Shown here piece by piece: positions 11,467 to 23,265 of a DNA stretch of 64,000 bases. The DNA is from Neostapfia colusana (Eukaryota > Streptophyta > Magnoliopsida > Poales > Poaceae), in contig JASWHV010000001.1 of the NCBI GenBank assembly GCA_030760725.1, forward strand, positions 23,743,928-23,807,927, in the 5' to 3' direction. The translations under genes and the position numbers were made by a program. Position 1 is the first letter of the stretch. Every line of letters begins with the position of its first letter. Below the pieces are notes generated by a model, which was not told the origin of the DNA, did not search any database, and was given only the letters and a program-made list of their open reading frames with translations.

Positions 11467-12441
11467 TTAATCATGAGAACCGGTGCTGTTCTCGCCATGT
11501 GACGGGGGTGGTCCATACATGGGTGCATGCAAAAGTAAGTCGGCAGTCCATGTAGGGTTAGATGACGCTGGTGCTCCATTTGCTCCCGCGTTGGCACGAG
11601 TCTCCTCTTGTTTCTCCAGCAAATACAGCTTCTTGCAGAGGTAACGGATCTCTTCTTGTGCGCTTGCGTAGCGGTTTCCTAACTCCACGAGCAACCTCTG
11701 AGACTTGTAAGCAGCTTGTGGGTTGGAAAGAGCTGTTACATGGGGTCCAATGATCTCCCTTGTACCACTCTTCCGATACGGGTGCAGCTCAAAAGTTGTG
11801 TTCTCAAGCTGCTCATGGAAGGCGTAGCACAGTCTGGCGAGTGCTTTCCATGCAGCATCATCGATAGCTTCTGCCCTTGTAGCTCTCCATGTGGGTGTGA
11901 AGTGCCGGGTGACAACACTACCGTTAGATAGGATGGTTACGTCAGCATTCCACTCTTCATGTCCGAGACGAGGGACTTTCTTGAGAAGATATTCCGGGTA
12001 TAAGCTGCAGCAATCCAGAAATTATTTGAGCTCCCTAGATATGTGTCCTCCTTCCATTCCGTTGGACCAAACTTTTTGAACTGAATGGTTGGCCCATTCA
12101 TCACCTTCATTATTGGTCTCAGCAAGGGGTGGCTCCTCCTCGGGTTCATCTCCTCCCGTCATAGCTTCATGAGGCTCTACGGGGTGTAAGCCCGCGTGAA
12201 ACTCCTCCTGAGGTTCGTACCAATGTCATTCTTGTGGATCATCCTCCATATCGTCTTTGAATGGTTCCACCTATTCCGGGTCCTCTTCCTCATGCATAGA
12301 GCTATTGACTTCCTCTTCATCATGAGGTCCCGTCTTCACCTCCTCCCAATATGGTCCATCGGACACCTCAATGGGGTTAAGTGCACACCCACATGGTGGT
12401 GGACGAGTACTTATGCGTGCCGTGCTCCTGATCACCGGCAT
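11467..12441 (-). pseudogene. orf0: extra ORF between primer site and gag position in A1
   Basis: Minus-strand ORF starting at an ATG (12441) that directly follows TTTATAG, a splice-acceptor-like end. The N terminus reads MPVIRSTARIST, followed by a Glu/Asp-rich stretch with in-frame stops. Next comes a segment with QFKKFGPTEWKEDTYLGS in another frame, then WKALARLCYAFHEQLENTTF. A C-terminal coiled-coil-like part (YASAQEEIRYLCKKLYLLEK) ends at 11467. The start and end are in the same frame, so the two shifts compensate. It is similar in layout to orf0 of D (43977-44929). Extra ORFs ahead of gag have been described in some rice gypsy elements (recalled, not checked). The function is unknown. 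Confidence 0.6.
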
Positions 12442-12709
12442 CTATAAATAAGACATGAGAAACTTTAGAGAAGGAAGAAACAACTCCAAAACTTCAGAAG
12501 CTATGGAGCAAGAAAGCAAAAGTGTTGCTGTCCAAAAGAAGAGAAAAGAGGGGCTGAAAATAGCACTTTGCGGTGGCTGAATTGACAAGTAATGTGCAGC
12601 AGCAAGCAATTTTCAAAAATAGCAGTTTAGAGGGGTGTACCTATGTGTTTTAGAGTGTCCATTCTACCTAGGCTTGCGTCCTACGGTCAACGTGGCTCTG
12701 GTACCAATC
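12442..12709 (-). other. A1 leader and primer binding site
   Basis: Minus strand: LTR end TGTCACA, three bases, then TGGTACCAGAGC (12706 to 12695). This is one mismatch from the usual TGGTATCAGAGC primer site for initiator-Met tRNA. The rest of the leader is T-rich and runs into the TTTATAG before orf0. No gene is seen. Confidence 0.8.
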
Positions 12710-14404
12710 TGTGACACCCGGTTCCGAAAATAGAACCAAGTGAATGCATATGTGTGCCCAGGACGTTCATCACACTTACACATGTAATCCACAAACTGAA
12801 TTCAGAATATAACCATGAATAAATAGTGTTTAAGTACTTTATTACAATGACTCAATGTCTCACTCATGAATCTCTAACTTATTCTTGCAGCAGAAGTCTC
12901 TAAACGACAGCGGAAATAACTAAACAGCAGGCTCCAACTTCAACTCCACAGGCATGTTGACGGTAGTGCACACACCTAGTACTCCACATGTTCCTCAAAG
13001 TACTCATCTCCTGTAGCTGATGTATATGTGGTAATGCAAGGGTGAGTACACGTCGTACTCAGCAAGTGCGGGAAAAGTATGACATGTAGCTTACAACAAG
13101 GTAGGAAATAAAAAGGCTTATTGCAGCAAGCAAATTTTATTTCACAAATATGATAAAAGAGCAACTATTTCTAGGTGAGTTAAAGCCCAATATATCCAAG
13201 TACATCATCAACATTCTTTCATCCTAATGCACCACTTATCAAGTCTCATCCAGCCAATAATCTTTCTCAAATTCATCTCATGCTCATAAATATTCATAAC
13301 CATCTCATTGTCATGACTCAAAACAATCCCGAAACCAATACCATAACCATACCAAATAAACATCCCAAATTTGCCTCTAATCATGTGAGTTGGCCAGGTG
13401 CTTGTGACCGGAAGCACGGCTATCATGATAGTTTCACACTCTGCAGAGGTGGCACCACTTTACCCACAAGTTCGTGATTTTGTCACCCGTCGACGACTGC
13501 AAAACCCCCATTATACCAGTACACAACCGTCGGTGTATGGCCAAGAGATCACAAAATAGCCTTTACAAAGGGGCTACTAGATGTACGGACCCACTGAGGT
13601 TTCACCGGCAGGCTCGAATCACCATTCTCCCACCCACGGGCCCCCTCTTGTGCCATGCAGTTCCCAGGGAAGTCCCTCTCGACTCCCATTCCCCGCGCCA
13701 TCCAACGGTCCATAACAAGCTAGCAACACACCTAATTGGTCAGCTAAGCCGCACCCATATTTGGCCTTGTGGTGGCACTGTTTTGCTGACATGTGCTAGC
13801 ATGAACCGGTCCTTAGATCTACGGCAAGTAAACCACCATCTCATTCAGCAACATCCACGAACCAATGTTGCCTGGATCTCCCCGATTCCATGCTCATCAA
13901 TATCATCAAGTCATCATCATCTTTACTCTCATGAGTGCAGTAGCGAACCATGTTTTAATTCAGCTTCCCGTATCCCGTAAATTAAGCGAAGCAAAAAGGA
14001 AAATCGACCATACCCGACTCATCAACATTCCCCGCGACAAGGATGGTTAACAAAACTAGTAAACTCCTATAAAAGGGTGTCCCATCAAGTTAACTCAAAC
14101 ATACAAGTTTTCACAAACAAAACAATTTCAAAACATGGGATCAATATTGTCAAGGGGCACTTGCCTTGCTCCCGTGGCTCTTGTTGCTCAAGCGTCTTGA
14201 AGTCTTGGTGCTGTAGATCCTCGTAAATGGCCTCCTGAGCTTGTCCTTCTACTCACGACCACACACATACAAAATTTACAGCAATCAATCATCATGCACA
14301 AACTTTACTCAAGATGCAAATTTTTGGTAGGACAGATCGTCGGCTTCATCACCAGAGACGGCGAGGCGTGACGGGGCTCGACGGTGGCCAAATTCCAGCG
14401 AGGG
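12710..14404 (-). mobile_element. 5' LTR of A1, left part (cut by B)
   Basis: Plus strand starts TGTGACACCC at 12710, the 3' end of the minus-strand 5' LTR. It runs to 14404, where B begins. The LTR continues at 29146-29296, and again in the duplicated copy at 37148-37298. Compared with the 3' LTR, about 350 bp are deleted at 14316-14326. It contains the best-preserved A-family split ORF and an AATAAA (about 12838-12843, minus). Confidence 0.88.
12976..14248 (-). other. Predicted split ORF inside the A1 5' LTR (exons 14248-14165 and 13010-12976)
   Basis: Best A-family copy. Exon a (84 bp) follows GAGTAG and ends at CAAG|GCAAGT. It is in phase 1 at both ends and fully open, reading about GQAQEAIYEDL near its start and LEQQEPREQ at its end. 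Exon b (35 bp) follows GCTACAG and reads GDEYFEEHVEY then stop. The intron is 1,154 bp. A 7-bp hairpin (TGAGTAC-ACGTC-GTACTCA, about 13023-13041) lies just before the exon b acceptor. AATAAA follows about 135 bp after the stop. Together this looks like the 3' half of a spliced gene carried in the LTR. The promoter-proximal exon is unidentified. Confidence 0.55.
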
Positions 14405-17400
14405 TGTGAGGGACCACAGGACCTCGTTGAGTGGTGCCGTGTTATGCGGCACCCAACAGCACACGGGTCGATGAACACCCATCATATTACATAAATAGTT
14501 TAGCAGAAGCGTACCAGAATGTTTTACAAATAGTTATATAACTATCAGAGTAAACTACAGCGGAAGACTATCACTCACACGACTCATATCTAAACTAGCA
14601 ACAAAGAAATGGTCCAGCCTGCGGACGTTTCTTACTAGCAACACGAAGACAATCTGCAGCGGCGAGGATGCTCTTTGATTAAGCACTCGGAGGTTCCCGA
14701 GTCTCATCGGGCACCCCTTCTTATAAGCATCGAGTCAATTACCTGCAGAACAACTCATATAGCATCCGTGAGCATAACGCTCAGCAAGACTTAACCGTCA
14801 CCCTAAACATGGAACTCTAAGTGAGGTTATGAACCTAACATAGGATGGCATAAGCATAATTAAACTCGCCTAAAAGTGAATCCTTACTTTCAGGTATTAA
14901 TTGCAGCATTTTAAGTAACCCTGGGCACGCCACATCGGGAGTCCACAATCAGACAAGAAACGCTTTCCCCCGATGTAAATTGCTCATGGCATAAAAGAAT
15001 CGAGTTTGCACTAGCCTACTCATCAAGATCCAATACAAAGGTAGGATAATACTTCACATCAAAATGATTAGTTTTTTTCTCATGCAAGTTCTTACTATGT
15101 CACGACTGTGAGAACAAGTATGCTCTGTCCATTCCGTGAGCGACGGTGATTCGAATCAATAACACCCGGACTACACGACACGTACGCCCGTACTCGACGT
15201 TGCCTACAACAACCATCACTGACGTCGTACGTGGCAGCCTTTCCCCCGTTTCACCCCCGCTGAATCGATCAAGTCACCCCGTACAGTAGCTACTCTCATG
15301 GTGCACCTACCAACATGAGATGTCATTAGAATATTCCCCACATACTGCACACCGGCCATCCGCCTGAGGCGACCCAAAACGTCCCAACGACAGCTTCCCG
15401 AGTTACATCAGTTTACTGGGTCCCATATAACCAGCATGAGTCTGGTACACAACTCAAACTTGTTCACTAGAGCCGCATACGGATCGGTCCTTGACCGACA
15501 CGGACAGGTCTACAGCACCCAGGCCCCTATGTCCTGCTGCCCCTACAACCTTCCGGTCTCAACTTTAACTTGCTAATTCAATTATGAACCAATCCCGTAT
15601 GCCCATGTTGTTCCTGAAACTGCAAGTAGCATCTCACCACTTGACATCTACCGAACCGTACTTAAGCATGGCAGTTCTACACGGTGAAAGACACCTACCC
15701 AATACTCCATGGGTCATTTGGCTATGCAAGAGGAGTATCAAACACTAGACCTAATGCATAATTCATATCCTGACCGAAAGTGAATACAAAACAAAAACTT
15801 AACAGCTGTTAAATGCAAACCGGAGCTTGCCTGTTTTGCAGGCTAGTCGTATATAACAGTTAGTGTCCTTGCAGATCCATCCTTGATTCTCCGGAGCTTG
15901 ATCCACTTCGATGAATCGCTCCTTTGAATCCCATTTGTTGGGGTTCCTACTGAAATGCATATGCATATGTTTTATAGAATGTGATGGAAAGAAGTTATAG
16001 ACTTAATCTCTTAGAAACAGAGGTTGTGTGGAAAAGACAAGCATGGCTTGGTTTGCCTCTGTTGTGCAAAGAACAGAAATAAACTAAATTGACCTTAAGG
16101 CCTTAGCTATACACTAATCATTTTCCCTAATGAACATAATAGATAAGCTGAAAAGATTTGAGTGCAACTGAAGAACAAAAACTCCAATGGCCTCAAAAGT
16201 TTTACAGCAGGTTCTATACTACCTAAGTATTTAGCTTGCCAAATTGCAGCTAATGTAGAGTCATATTGTGTTCTTCATAATTCTCATAATGTCTCTTATG
16301 TATTTTCACATATACATAAGTATGGTGAATAAGAACAGGGAGTTCTACAGTTCAAACTGGGCTGATAATTTACATGTGAGTTCTTGGTCACATGAAAGTA
16401 ATCTGATCCAAAATTCAGTTCTTTTACTTGGGTAGTTCTCCCAGAACAATTCTTTAAGCATTTGTACCCTAAAGAATTAATTCTGAAGTAATGTGCATTT
16501 TCATGCCCAATTAAGTGAACTACAATTCCAAGTATGTCTCAGAGAGCTTGCCTAAATTTTCCTATGATTTTTGGAACTATGAACTGCTCAGAATAGAGTT
16601 TTGAAGTGGGAAACATTTTCTGAAAATGTTTCTGGACTCTTATGAACCCAGTAGTTTATATATAGCAAATTCCTACTCAAATGTGCTTCAAATGATCTGA
16701 AATTTTGCTAGAAGGTCAATACTATGCTAAAGAATATTCTGGAAAAATTTGGGGATTTTTGGATAAACCAAACTCCCTCAATAATTCTTTTTCAGAAAAA
16801 CTTCAAAGAATTTTTCCAGAATATAATATTGACTTTCATACAAAACTGAGTTCATATTTGGATAGAACTCGGAAAGATGAAACCATCTCAATTGGAATCA
16901 CTCAATTTGGAGTTTTCTACCAGGAGATATGAATTTTCAAAGATTGAGCCAACTCTGGAATTGTTTTCCTACAGAAATTCCGGCTGGACCCACTGTTTTG
17001 AATCCCAGCCAATAGAAACGAAGCCACACCGGGGCCACGGGGTTTTGTGCGCCAGCGCAAGGGATCCCGGCCACACCCGATCCCGTATTTGAATTCTGAG
17101 CTGCTGAAAACCAGGGCCCACGCTTCGTCTTCTCCCTCCGGCTCCTCTCTCGCGCCCGCGCGCTCCCCCTCGCCGGAGCAACCGGAAGCTCGCCGGACCG
17201 GCATTCCCGGCCACTATCCGAACCCGGACTCGCCGCCAGGGGGTTTAGGGCACCGAGGAACACGGTGGTGGGGTCTGCTTGGGCTGCCGGCGGCCGGAAA
17301 ATGGCCGGCGACATGTAACTGCCTCTGTGGTGGTTCGGCAGCGTCCCCCGAGGACTCTAGCCCTCCAAGACATGTGCCGTCGAGCCCTACAGCACCAGCG

Positions 17401-18734
17401 CACCTCTAGGAAGGTCGGCACGACCTTAAAGTAGCTCAGGAATGGCTGTAAATGGGTTGTCGTCGTGCGACCGAATAGGTCCGCCATGAACAACTCAAGA
17501 AGAGCTCGAATTCCGTTGGTCTGAGACGTTTTCGTGCTATAGATGCAAAAGGGAAAGTGATCGCCGGCTAATCCAGATGCTACGTGCAAAGTTTGATGAC
17601 CTGCAGAGGATTGGAGAGGGGAAATTTTGAGGAACGGTACCGGGAGCTCGCTGTGAAGCTGTCGGGACAAATTCTTCAAATTGGCCGTCGATGCTTTACG
17701 GAATGGCCGGAGCTTTGGCTGAGAGCAGCACCGAACCAGTGCGCGTCCGTAGCTGTGATCGCTCGGCCGTGAAACCCCCTGTGGAGGGCTGTCCACGAGC
17801 GCCCAATCACGTTCTGGAGCTAGGTCACCACGACGGCGTTTGTTCTCGGGCAACGGAGGCCGTAGCTTTCTTGCTTTCGGTTCAGGGAGGTAGAGGCCGA
17901 GCTCGCGGCGATGTTGAGTAGCTCGGAGGAAGGATGAGCGCTGTGGTTTTGCCGTTTCTTTGATCGGACCGAGGGGCGGAGGGGAGGAGCTCGGGTTGCT
18001 CGGCGTTCTCGCGAGAGAGGAAGGCAAATGAGCTTTGCTTCGGCCAGGGGGGGTGATCAAGCCGCTGAACTGCCTCTGGGCGCCGTGCGAGGGGGAAGGA
18101 AGCAGCTGGTGGCGCTGCCAAGCCTCCCAGTGGCTCCACGGTGGGAGCTGCTCGTGGCTCACGCGCTGTTCGATGAATTTTCCCACTGAGGCTACTTAGG
18201 GCACAAGGCTACCTCTTTAGCTCTATGACCTGTGGGTCCCACTCCACATGTACCTCCCAAATATCTTCTCAAGCTGATCCTCACAATTCCCAGAATTCTA
18301 AGTTTAAAAATGGTGGCTAGAATTTGAATTCTTCAAATTCAGTTTGGATTTGCAAGACAAAATCTGAATTTGGTTAGAATTTGCAAATGCTCCTCTTTAA
18401 CTCCTTTTTGAGCTCACCCTACAATTGAAAAGTTTGTGATAGAACTATTTCCTATAAACCCAACTATAGGGCTGTATGTTTATTCAATGTTTTTGGTCAC
18501 CACATGTGTGAACTTTGAATTTCAAATCTGATGTGTAAACTTACATGCAAAGAGGTATTTAACTCCTTATTGGTTCAACACTTTTAAATAAAAATGTGAG
18601 CCTCATTTTGGATGGTCATCCATGTATTACTTTGCATGAATAAAAGTTTTAGCAAGTCCCATTTTTCATGTCTTTGCCACACATATGAACTCAAACCTTA
18701 GTTTTTATTCATGCACATTTTTGGGACTTTTACA
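14405..18734 (-). mobile_element. 3' LTR of B (4,330 bp)
   Basis: Minus strand TGTAAAAGTCCC (18734) to CCCTCACA (14405). Content in the sense direction: an AT-rich start; GTGGGTCCCAC (18232-18242); a GC-rich segment about 18190-17000 with a long but unconserved open frame; AT-rich sequence; then a candidate LTR exon (about 15940-15837, frame IEVDQAPENQ) ending at a GCAAGC donor. After that come the TGAGC/GCTCA hairpin and a TTGCAG-like acceptor (about 14742). GTCTTCCGCTGT lies near the 3' end. No host gene. Confidence 0.9.
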
Positions 18735-18797
18735 TTCCTCCCCCTTAAAAGAATCTCGTCCCGAGATTACAAAAGAGGAACGAGACGGGAGAGGTAA
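18735..18797 (-). other. B polypurine tract and adjacent hairpin
   Basis: Minus strand TTTTAAGGGGGAGGAA directly before the LTR start at 18734. At 18752-18768 is the inverted repeat AATCTCG-TCC-CGAGATT, with the same arms as in A1 and E. Confidence 0.85.
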
Positions 18798-20255
18798 TTA
18801 CAAACTGTACAAAGCTAAAAATTCCGGATAGTTGGTGCGGAGGTAATCTTCACTTTCCCACATCGCCTCTTCCGTGGTGTGATTACTCCATAGCACCTTG
18901 AAGAATCTGATCATCCGGTTCCAGGTTACCCGGGCCTTTTCATCCAAAATCTGAACCGGTCGCTCGGTGTAGGTCAGCTCCGGTTTCAACTCGTCGATGT
19001 CTTCGGTGCGAACAACAGCGGTGAATTTGAGGCACTTCCGCAGCTGTGAAACATGAAATACATCATGAACACCCGCTAGACTTGCCGGTAATTCCAGCCG
19101 GTAGGCTACGGGTCCGCACTTCTCCGTGATAGCAAAAGGACCAATAAAATGGGGAGCGAGTTTCCCCTTTACACCGAACCGGTGAATTCCCTTCATCAGA
19201 GATACACGAAAATATACGTGCTCTCTGACGTCAAAATGCAATGGCCTACGACGTTGATCAGCGTAGCTCTTCTGTCGGGATTGTGCAGCCTTCAAGTTCT
19301 CTTGTATCAACCGGACTCGGTCTTCGGCTTCGTTTACAAGATCAATCCCAAACAGAACTCTTTCGCCGGACTCACACCAATTCAGTGGTGTGCGACATTT
19401 CCGGCCGTAGAGAGCTTCATACGGTGCCATTTTAATACTCGCTTGATAACCGTTGTTGTATGAAAACTCCGCCAGCGTAGGTGATCGTCCCAATTCCTAC
19501 CGTGGTGGATGGCACACGCTCTCAACATGTCCTCGAGCACTTGATTCACCCTCTCAGTTTGTCCATCGGTTTGAGGGTGATATGAGGAGCTTCTAATTAG
19601 CTTGGTGCCCAACGAGGCATGCAGCTGCTCCCGAAAACGAGCAACAAACAGCGCACCTCGATCTGAAATGATGGTCTTCGGGACACCATGTGAGCAAATA
19701 ATTCTGGAGATATATAACTCCGCATATTGCCTTGCTCGATAACGAGTGTTCACCGGTATGAAATCAGCCGACTTCGTCAACCGGTCAACGATCACCCATA
19801 TCGAGTCATGCTTCCTGGATGTGAGCGGTAATCCGACGATGAAGTCCATACTCACATCCTCCCATTTCCATGCCGGTATCTTCAAAGGTTGTAGTGGTCC
19901 GGCTTTCCGCATATGATCAGCCTTGACCCGTCTACACGTATCGCATTCGGATACGTATTTAGCAATCTCCCTCTTCATCCTCATCCACCAAAATTTCTGT
20001 TTCAAATCTTGGTACATCTTGTTACTTCCGGGATGGATGGAAAACTTAGACAGGTGGGCTTCATCCAAGATCTTCTTCCAGAGTTTCATATTGCACGGTA
20101 CCACTATACGGTCATTAAACCATATCATACCGTTCTCATCCTTCCGGAAACATTTCACCTCTCCGTTGTCTAGTCTTCTCCGTATGTGAGACATACCCTT
20201 GTCTCTTCTTTGAGCCTCAACAATCTCTTCACGGATTGTTGGATGAGCGCGAGAT
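18798..20255 (-). pseudogene. B integrase with C-terminal chromodomain
   Basis: Minus-strand Ty3/gypsy integrase. It shows the zinc-binding HHCC region (SIHPGSNKMYQDL, CDTCRRVKADH), catalytic Asp in SMDFIVGLP, Asp in IISDRGALF, Glu in QTDGQTERVNQVLE, ALYGRKCRTPLNW, then GVHDVFHVSQLRKC. A chromodomain-like tail follows (VLWSNHTTEEAMWESEDYL), ending at 18798. One base is missing near 19481 (DDHL then frame change) and another shift near 20255 separates it from RNase H, so no full protein can be made. Otherwise the domain is well preserved. Integrase would insert the cDNA; the chromodomain marks this as a chromovirus. Confidence 0.9.
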
Positions 20256-21561
20256 TGTAAAGTGCGCCATACGGAATGACATGGAGACTTGGTTCTTCAG
20301 CTTCCAACTCAACAGCCGCCAAGTTGTGAACGTGGGCTTTCTGACTAAGCGTGTCGGCAACCACGTTGGCTTTTCCCGGATGATAGTGGATCTCAATTTC
20401 ATAATCTTTGATGAGCTCCAACCATCTCCGTTGTCTCATATTCAGCTCCTTCTGCGTGAAGATATACATCAAGCTTTTATGGTCGGTGTAGAGGTGAACA
20501 AGATTACCAAGTAGATAATGCCTCCACATCTTTAACGCCAACACCACTGCAGCAGCTCGAGATCGTGAGTTGGATAATGCTGCTCGTGGTTTCGCAGTTG
20601 ACGAGACCCATAGGCGACTACACGCCTTTCTTGCATCAGAACACAGCCGAGACTGATGCCGGATGCATCACAGTATACATCAAATGGCTTCGTCGTGTCT
20701 GGCTGAGCAAGAACTGGAGCTGTTGTGAGATGTTTCACCAAAGTTTTGAATGCGGCTTCACATGCTGCATTCCACATGTATTTAGTGCCCTTCTTCAGCA
20801 GCTCCGTCATTGGTTTAGCAATTTTTGAGAAGCTCGGAATGAACCTCCAATAATACCCTGCTAAACCTAGGAAACTTCAGACCTCGTGGACTGAATTGGG
20901 AGATTCCCATTTCAGCACTTGTTCAATTTTGCTGGGGTCCACGGCAATGCCCTCTGCTGAAATAATATGGCCTAGGAAAGGCACTTGGTCAATCCAAAAT
21001 TCGCACTTGCTGAACTTGGCATATAACTTGTGCTCCCTCAACCGTTGTAGCACAATACGCAGATGTTCAGCGTGCTCTTGTTCCGATTTGGAGTAAACCA
21101 ATATCTCATCGATGAATACCACGACGAACTTGTCTAACTCCGGCATGAACACAGAATTCATCAAGTACACGAAGTGTGATGGAGCATTGGTTAACCCAAA
21201 TGACATGACGAGGTACTCATAGAATCCGTATCTCGTCGAGAAAGCTGTCTTCGGCACGTCCTCCGGTCGGATCTTGATTTGGTGATATCCCGACCGAAGA
21301 TCCATCTTCGAAAATACCTTCGCACCCACAAGTTGATCGAACAGGATGTCGATGCGGGGGCAAAGGATACTTGTTCTTTATCGTGACAGCATTTAGAGGA
21401 CGATAATCAACACATAGCCATAGTGTTTCGTCCTTCATCTTAACGAACAGCGCTGAGCAACCCCAAGGTGAAGAACTTGGTCGTATGAAACCCTTGCTCG
21501 TGAGCTCATTCAGTTTCTCTTTCAACTCCGCTAGCTCGTTAGGTGTCATTTTGTAAGGCCT
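20256..21561 (-). pseudogene. B reverse transcriptase and RNase H
   Basis: Minus-strand RT opens with GFIRPSSSPWGCSALFV and CVDYRPLNAVTIKNKYPLP. An extra base near 21358 then shifts the frame. It resumes with FSKMDLRSGYHQIKI, FGLTNAPSHFVYLMN and the active site VVFIDEILVYSK. The second catalytic Asp is replaced by Glu (GAG, 21107-21105) where E has FIDD. A TGA at 20879-20877 interrupts VHEV/SFLGLAGYY. RNase H follows (FDVYCDASG, YTDHKSLMYIF, VVADTLSQK), with a frameshift near 20547. RT would copy RNA to cDNA and RNase H would degrade the template. This copy is inactive several times over. Confidence 0.9.
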
Positions 21562-23265
21562 TCATGAGATAGGCGTCGTTCCCGGCGCCAGTTCAATCTT
21601 GAACTCGACGTCCTGTTCAGGCGGCATGCCCGGTAAGTCGTCGGGAAATACATCGGGATAATCACGTACCACTGGAATATCTTCAAGATTCAGCTCTTCC
21701 GTGTGGTTGGCCTCTACCATATCAGGATCTTCGCTGTCTAAAAACAGCGTGTGCTGTCCGTGAATTGGCGAGTCAATCTGGACAGTCCGGTTACCGATAT
21801 TGAGAATGGCACCGTGACGATTTAACCAAGACATCCCCAATATAATGTCTATCTTCTGCCTATGCAACGTAATCAGCGATGTCGGGTATATTTTTCTGCC
21901 CAAACACAAAGCTGCTCGGGACACAATCTGATTGGCAGAGATATTTCCTCCCGGTGAACGTATAAGAAAACTCGTTGTGGGAGTATTGGTGGATAATTGG
22001 TGCTGATCCACGCATGTTTTGCTCATAAAATTGTGGGTTGCACCGGAATCAAAAAGTATGAGCACGGGCACGTCTTTGAGAGTGAACATGCCCGCTAACA
22101 CCGGTGCTCCCTCCGGGACATCCTCAATAGCAAGGTGTTGCACACTCCCGGATTGCAATGCTGTTATGTTAACTTGAGCAGGTGGCGGCATCCCACCTGA
22201 TGAGGATGGTTGTCTGCTGTTCAACAACTTCTCTCGGCATTCCTGCCTAAAATGCCCTGAACGGTGGCAATAAGAACACGGAGGTTTCCCGGGTTCTTCG
22301 TTGACTTGTGGTTGAGAAGTTGATGTACTTGGTTGCAGCGATGATGTGACAGGTGTCCTTCGTTGCTGCGGCAAAGGTGTTGCTTCAAGACATGATTCTT
22401 GAGCAGGAAATCTATACGGAGTTGATCTCTCTGGTGCTTGCCATCTTTCCTCGGATGGTGTGTGATACACCACACGGTATTTGCGAGGAACAACTGGTGT
22501 GTCTTCTTGCACATCATCCCGGTTCCTCTTCTCCGCTTGACACTCAAGTGTCGCTTGTTCTTGCAGCGGAGCCGCACTGATCAACTCGGTGTAACTGCCT
22601 TGATTGAACAAAACCAACTTGTCTTTTAATATGGCACTCAAGCCATAGAAAAAGTAGTCACACATTGCAGCTTCGCTCGTCGCATAAGCAGGAGCATATT
22701 GTGCCAAAAGGTTGAACCGTTTGACATAATCGAGGACACTCATGTCCCCCTGCTTCAAGTTCCTAAATTCTTGCTGTTGGGCCTTGATAAAACCCATAGG
22801 AATGTGACGAGCACGGAATGCTTCACGAAATTCCGTCCATTCCACTTGATGGCCTTCCGGAACGGTGGCAAGATAAGCGAACCACCAATTTCCGGCGGCT
22901 CCATGGAGCTGTTGAGCTGCAAATAATGTCTTCGGATATTTGTCGCACTCAAACACTCCAAACTTGGACTCCATAACTCGTAGCCACTGATCAGCTTCCA
23001 CTGGTTCATTGGCTTCTGTGAAAATTGGCGGTTGTGTCGCCAAGAAGTCCAAATAGGCGTTCCCAGGTTGAACGTCCTGTTGTGCACGTTGGAGTAAACC
23101 TTGTTGTACCAAGGCTTGGAGTAGTTTGGTGTTCTCTTGACTTGACTCGACCATCTAAGCCATGACATCCGCCCATACCGTTAATGGTGGTGCCCCTGGT
23201 GGAGTCGGGTCATCACCGTCTCGGCGAGAACTTTCAGCCCTACTCGGAGAATGAGTACGCACCAT
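21562..23265 (-). pseudogene. B gag and protease
   Basis: Minus strand. Gag begins with MVRTHSPSRAESSRR at 23265, right after TTTTTGCAGT. A TAG (23157-23155) interrupts it ahead of MVESSQENTKLL; E reads through the equivalent point. Then the retrotransposon capsid region (WLRVMESKFGVF, HGAAGNWWFAYL, FREAFRARHIP), a basic proline/glutamine-rich linker and one CCHC zinc knuckle (CSYCHRSGHFRQEC). Protease follows with the catalytic DSG (LFDSGATHNFMS) and ILGMSWLNRHGAIL. A TGA at 21564-21562 (an Arg codon in E) ends the frame before RT. Apart from these two nonsense changes, 530 residues remain open, so decay is recent. Confidence 0.92.

Noticed and set aside
17245..18186. 313-codon open frame in the B 3' LTR, sense strand
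   Set aside because: It lies in a GC-rich block, and the same region in the other two B LTRs is split by a 1-bp difference. No domain is recognised. It may cover an untranslated first exon, but coding is not supported.
22221..22577. 118-codon frame inside B gag in another frame
   Set aside because: A shadow of gag-protease. Its duplicate (30223-30579) is kept only because the duplication is recent.
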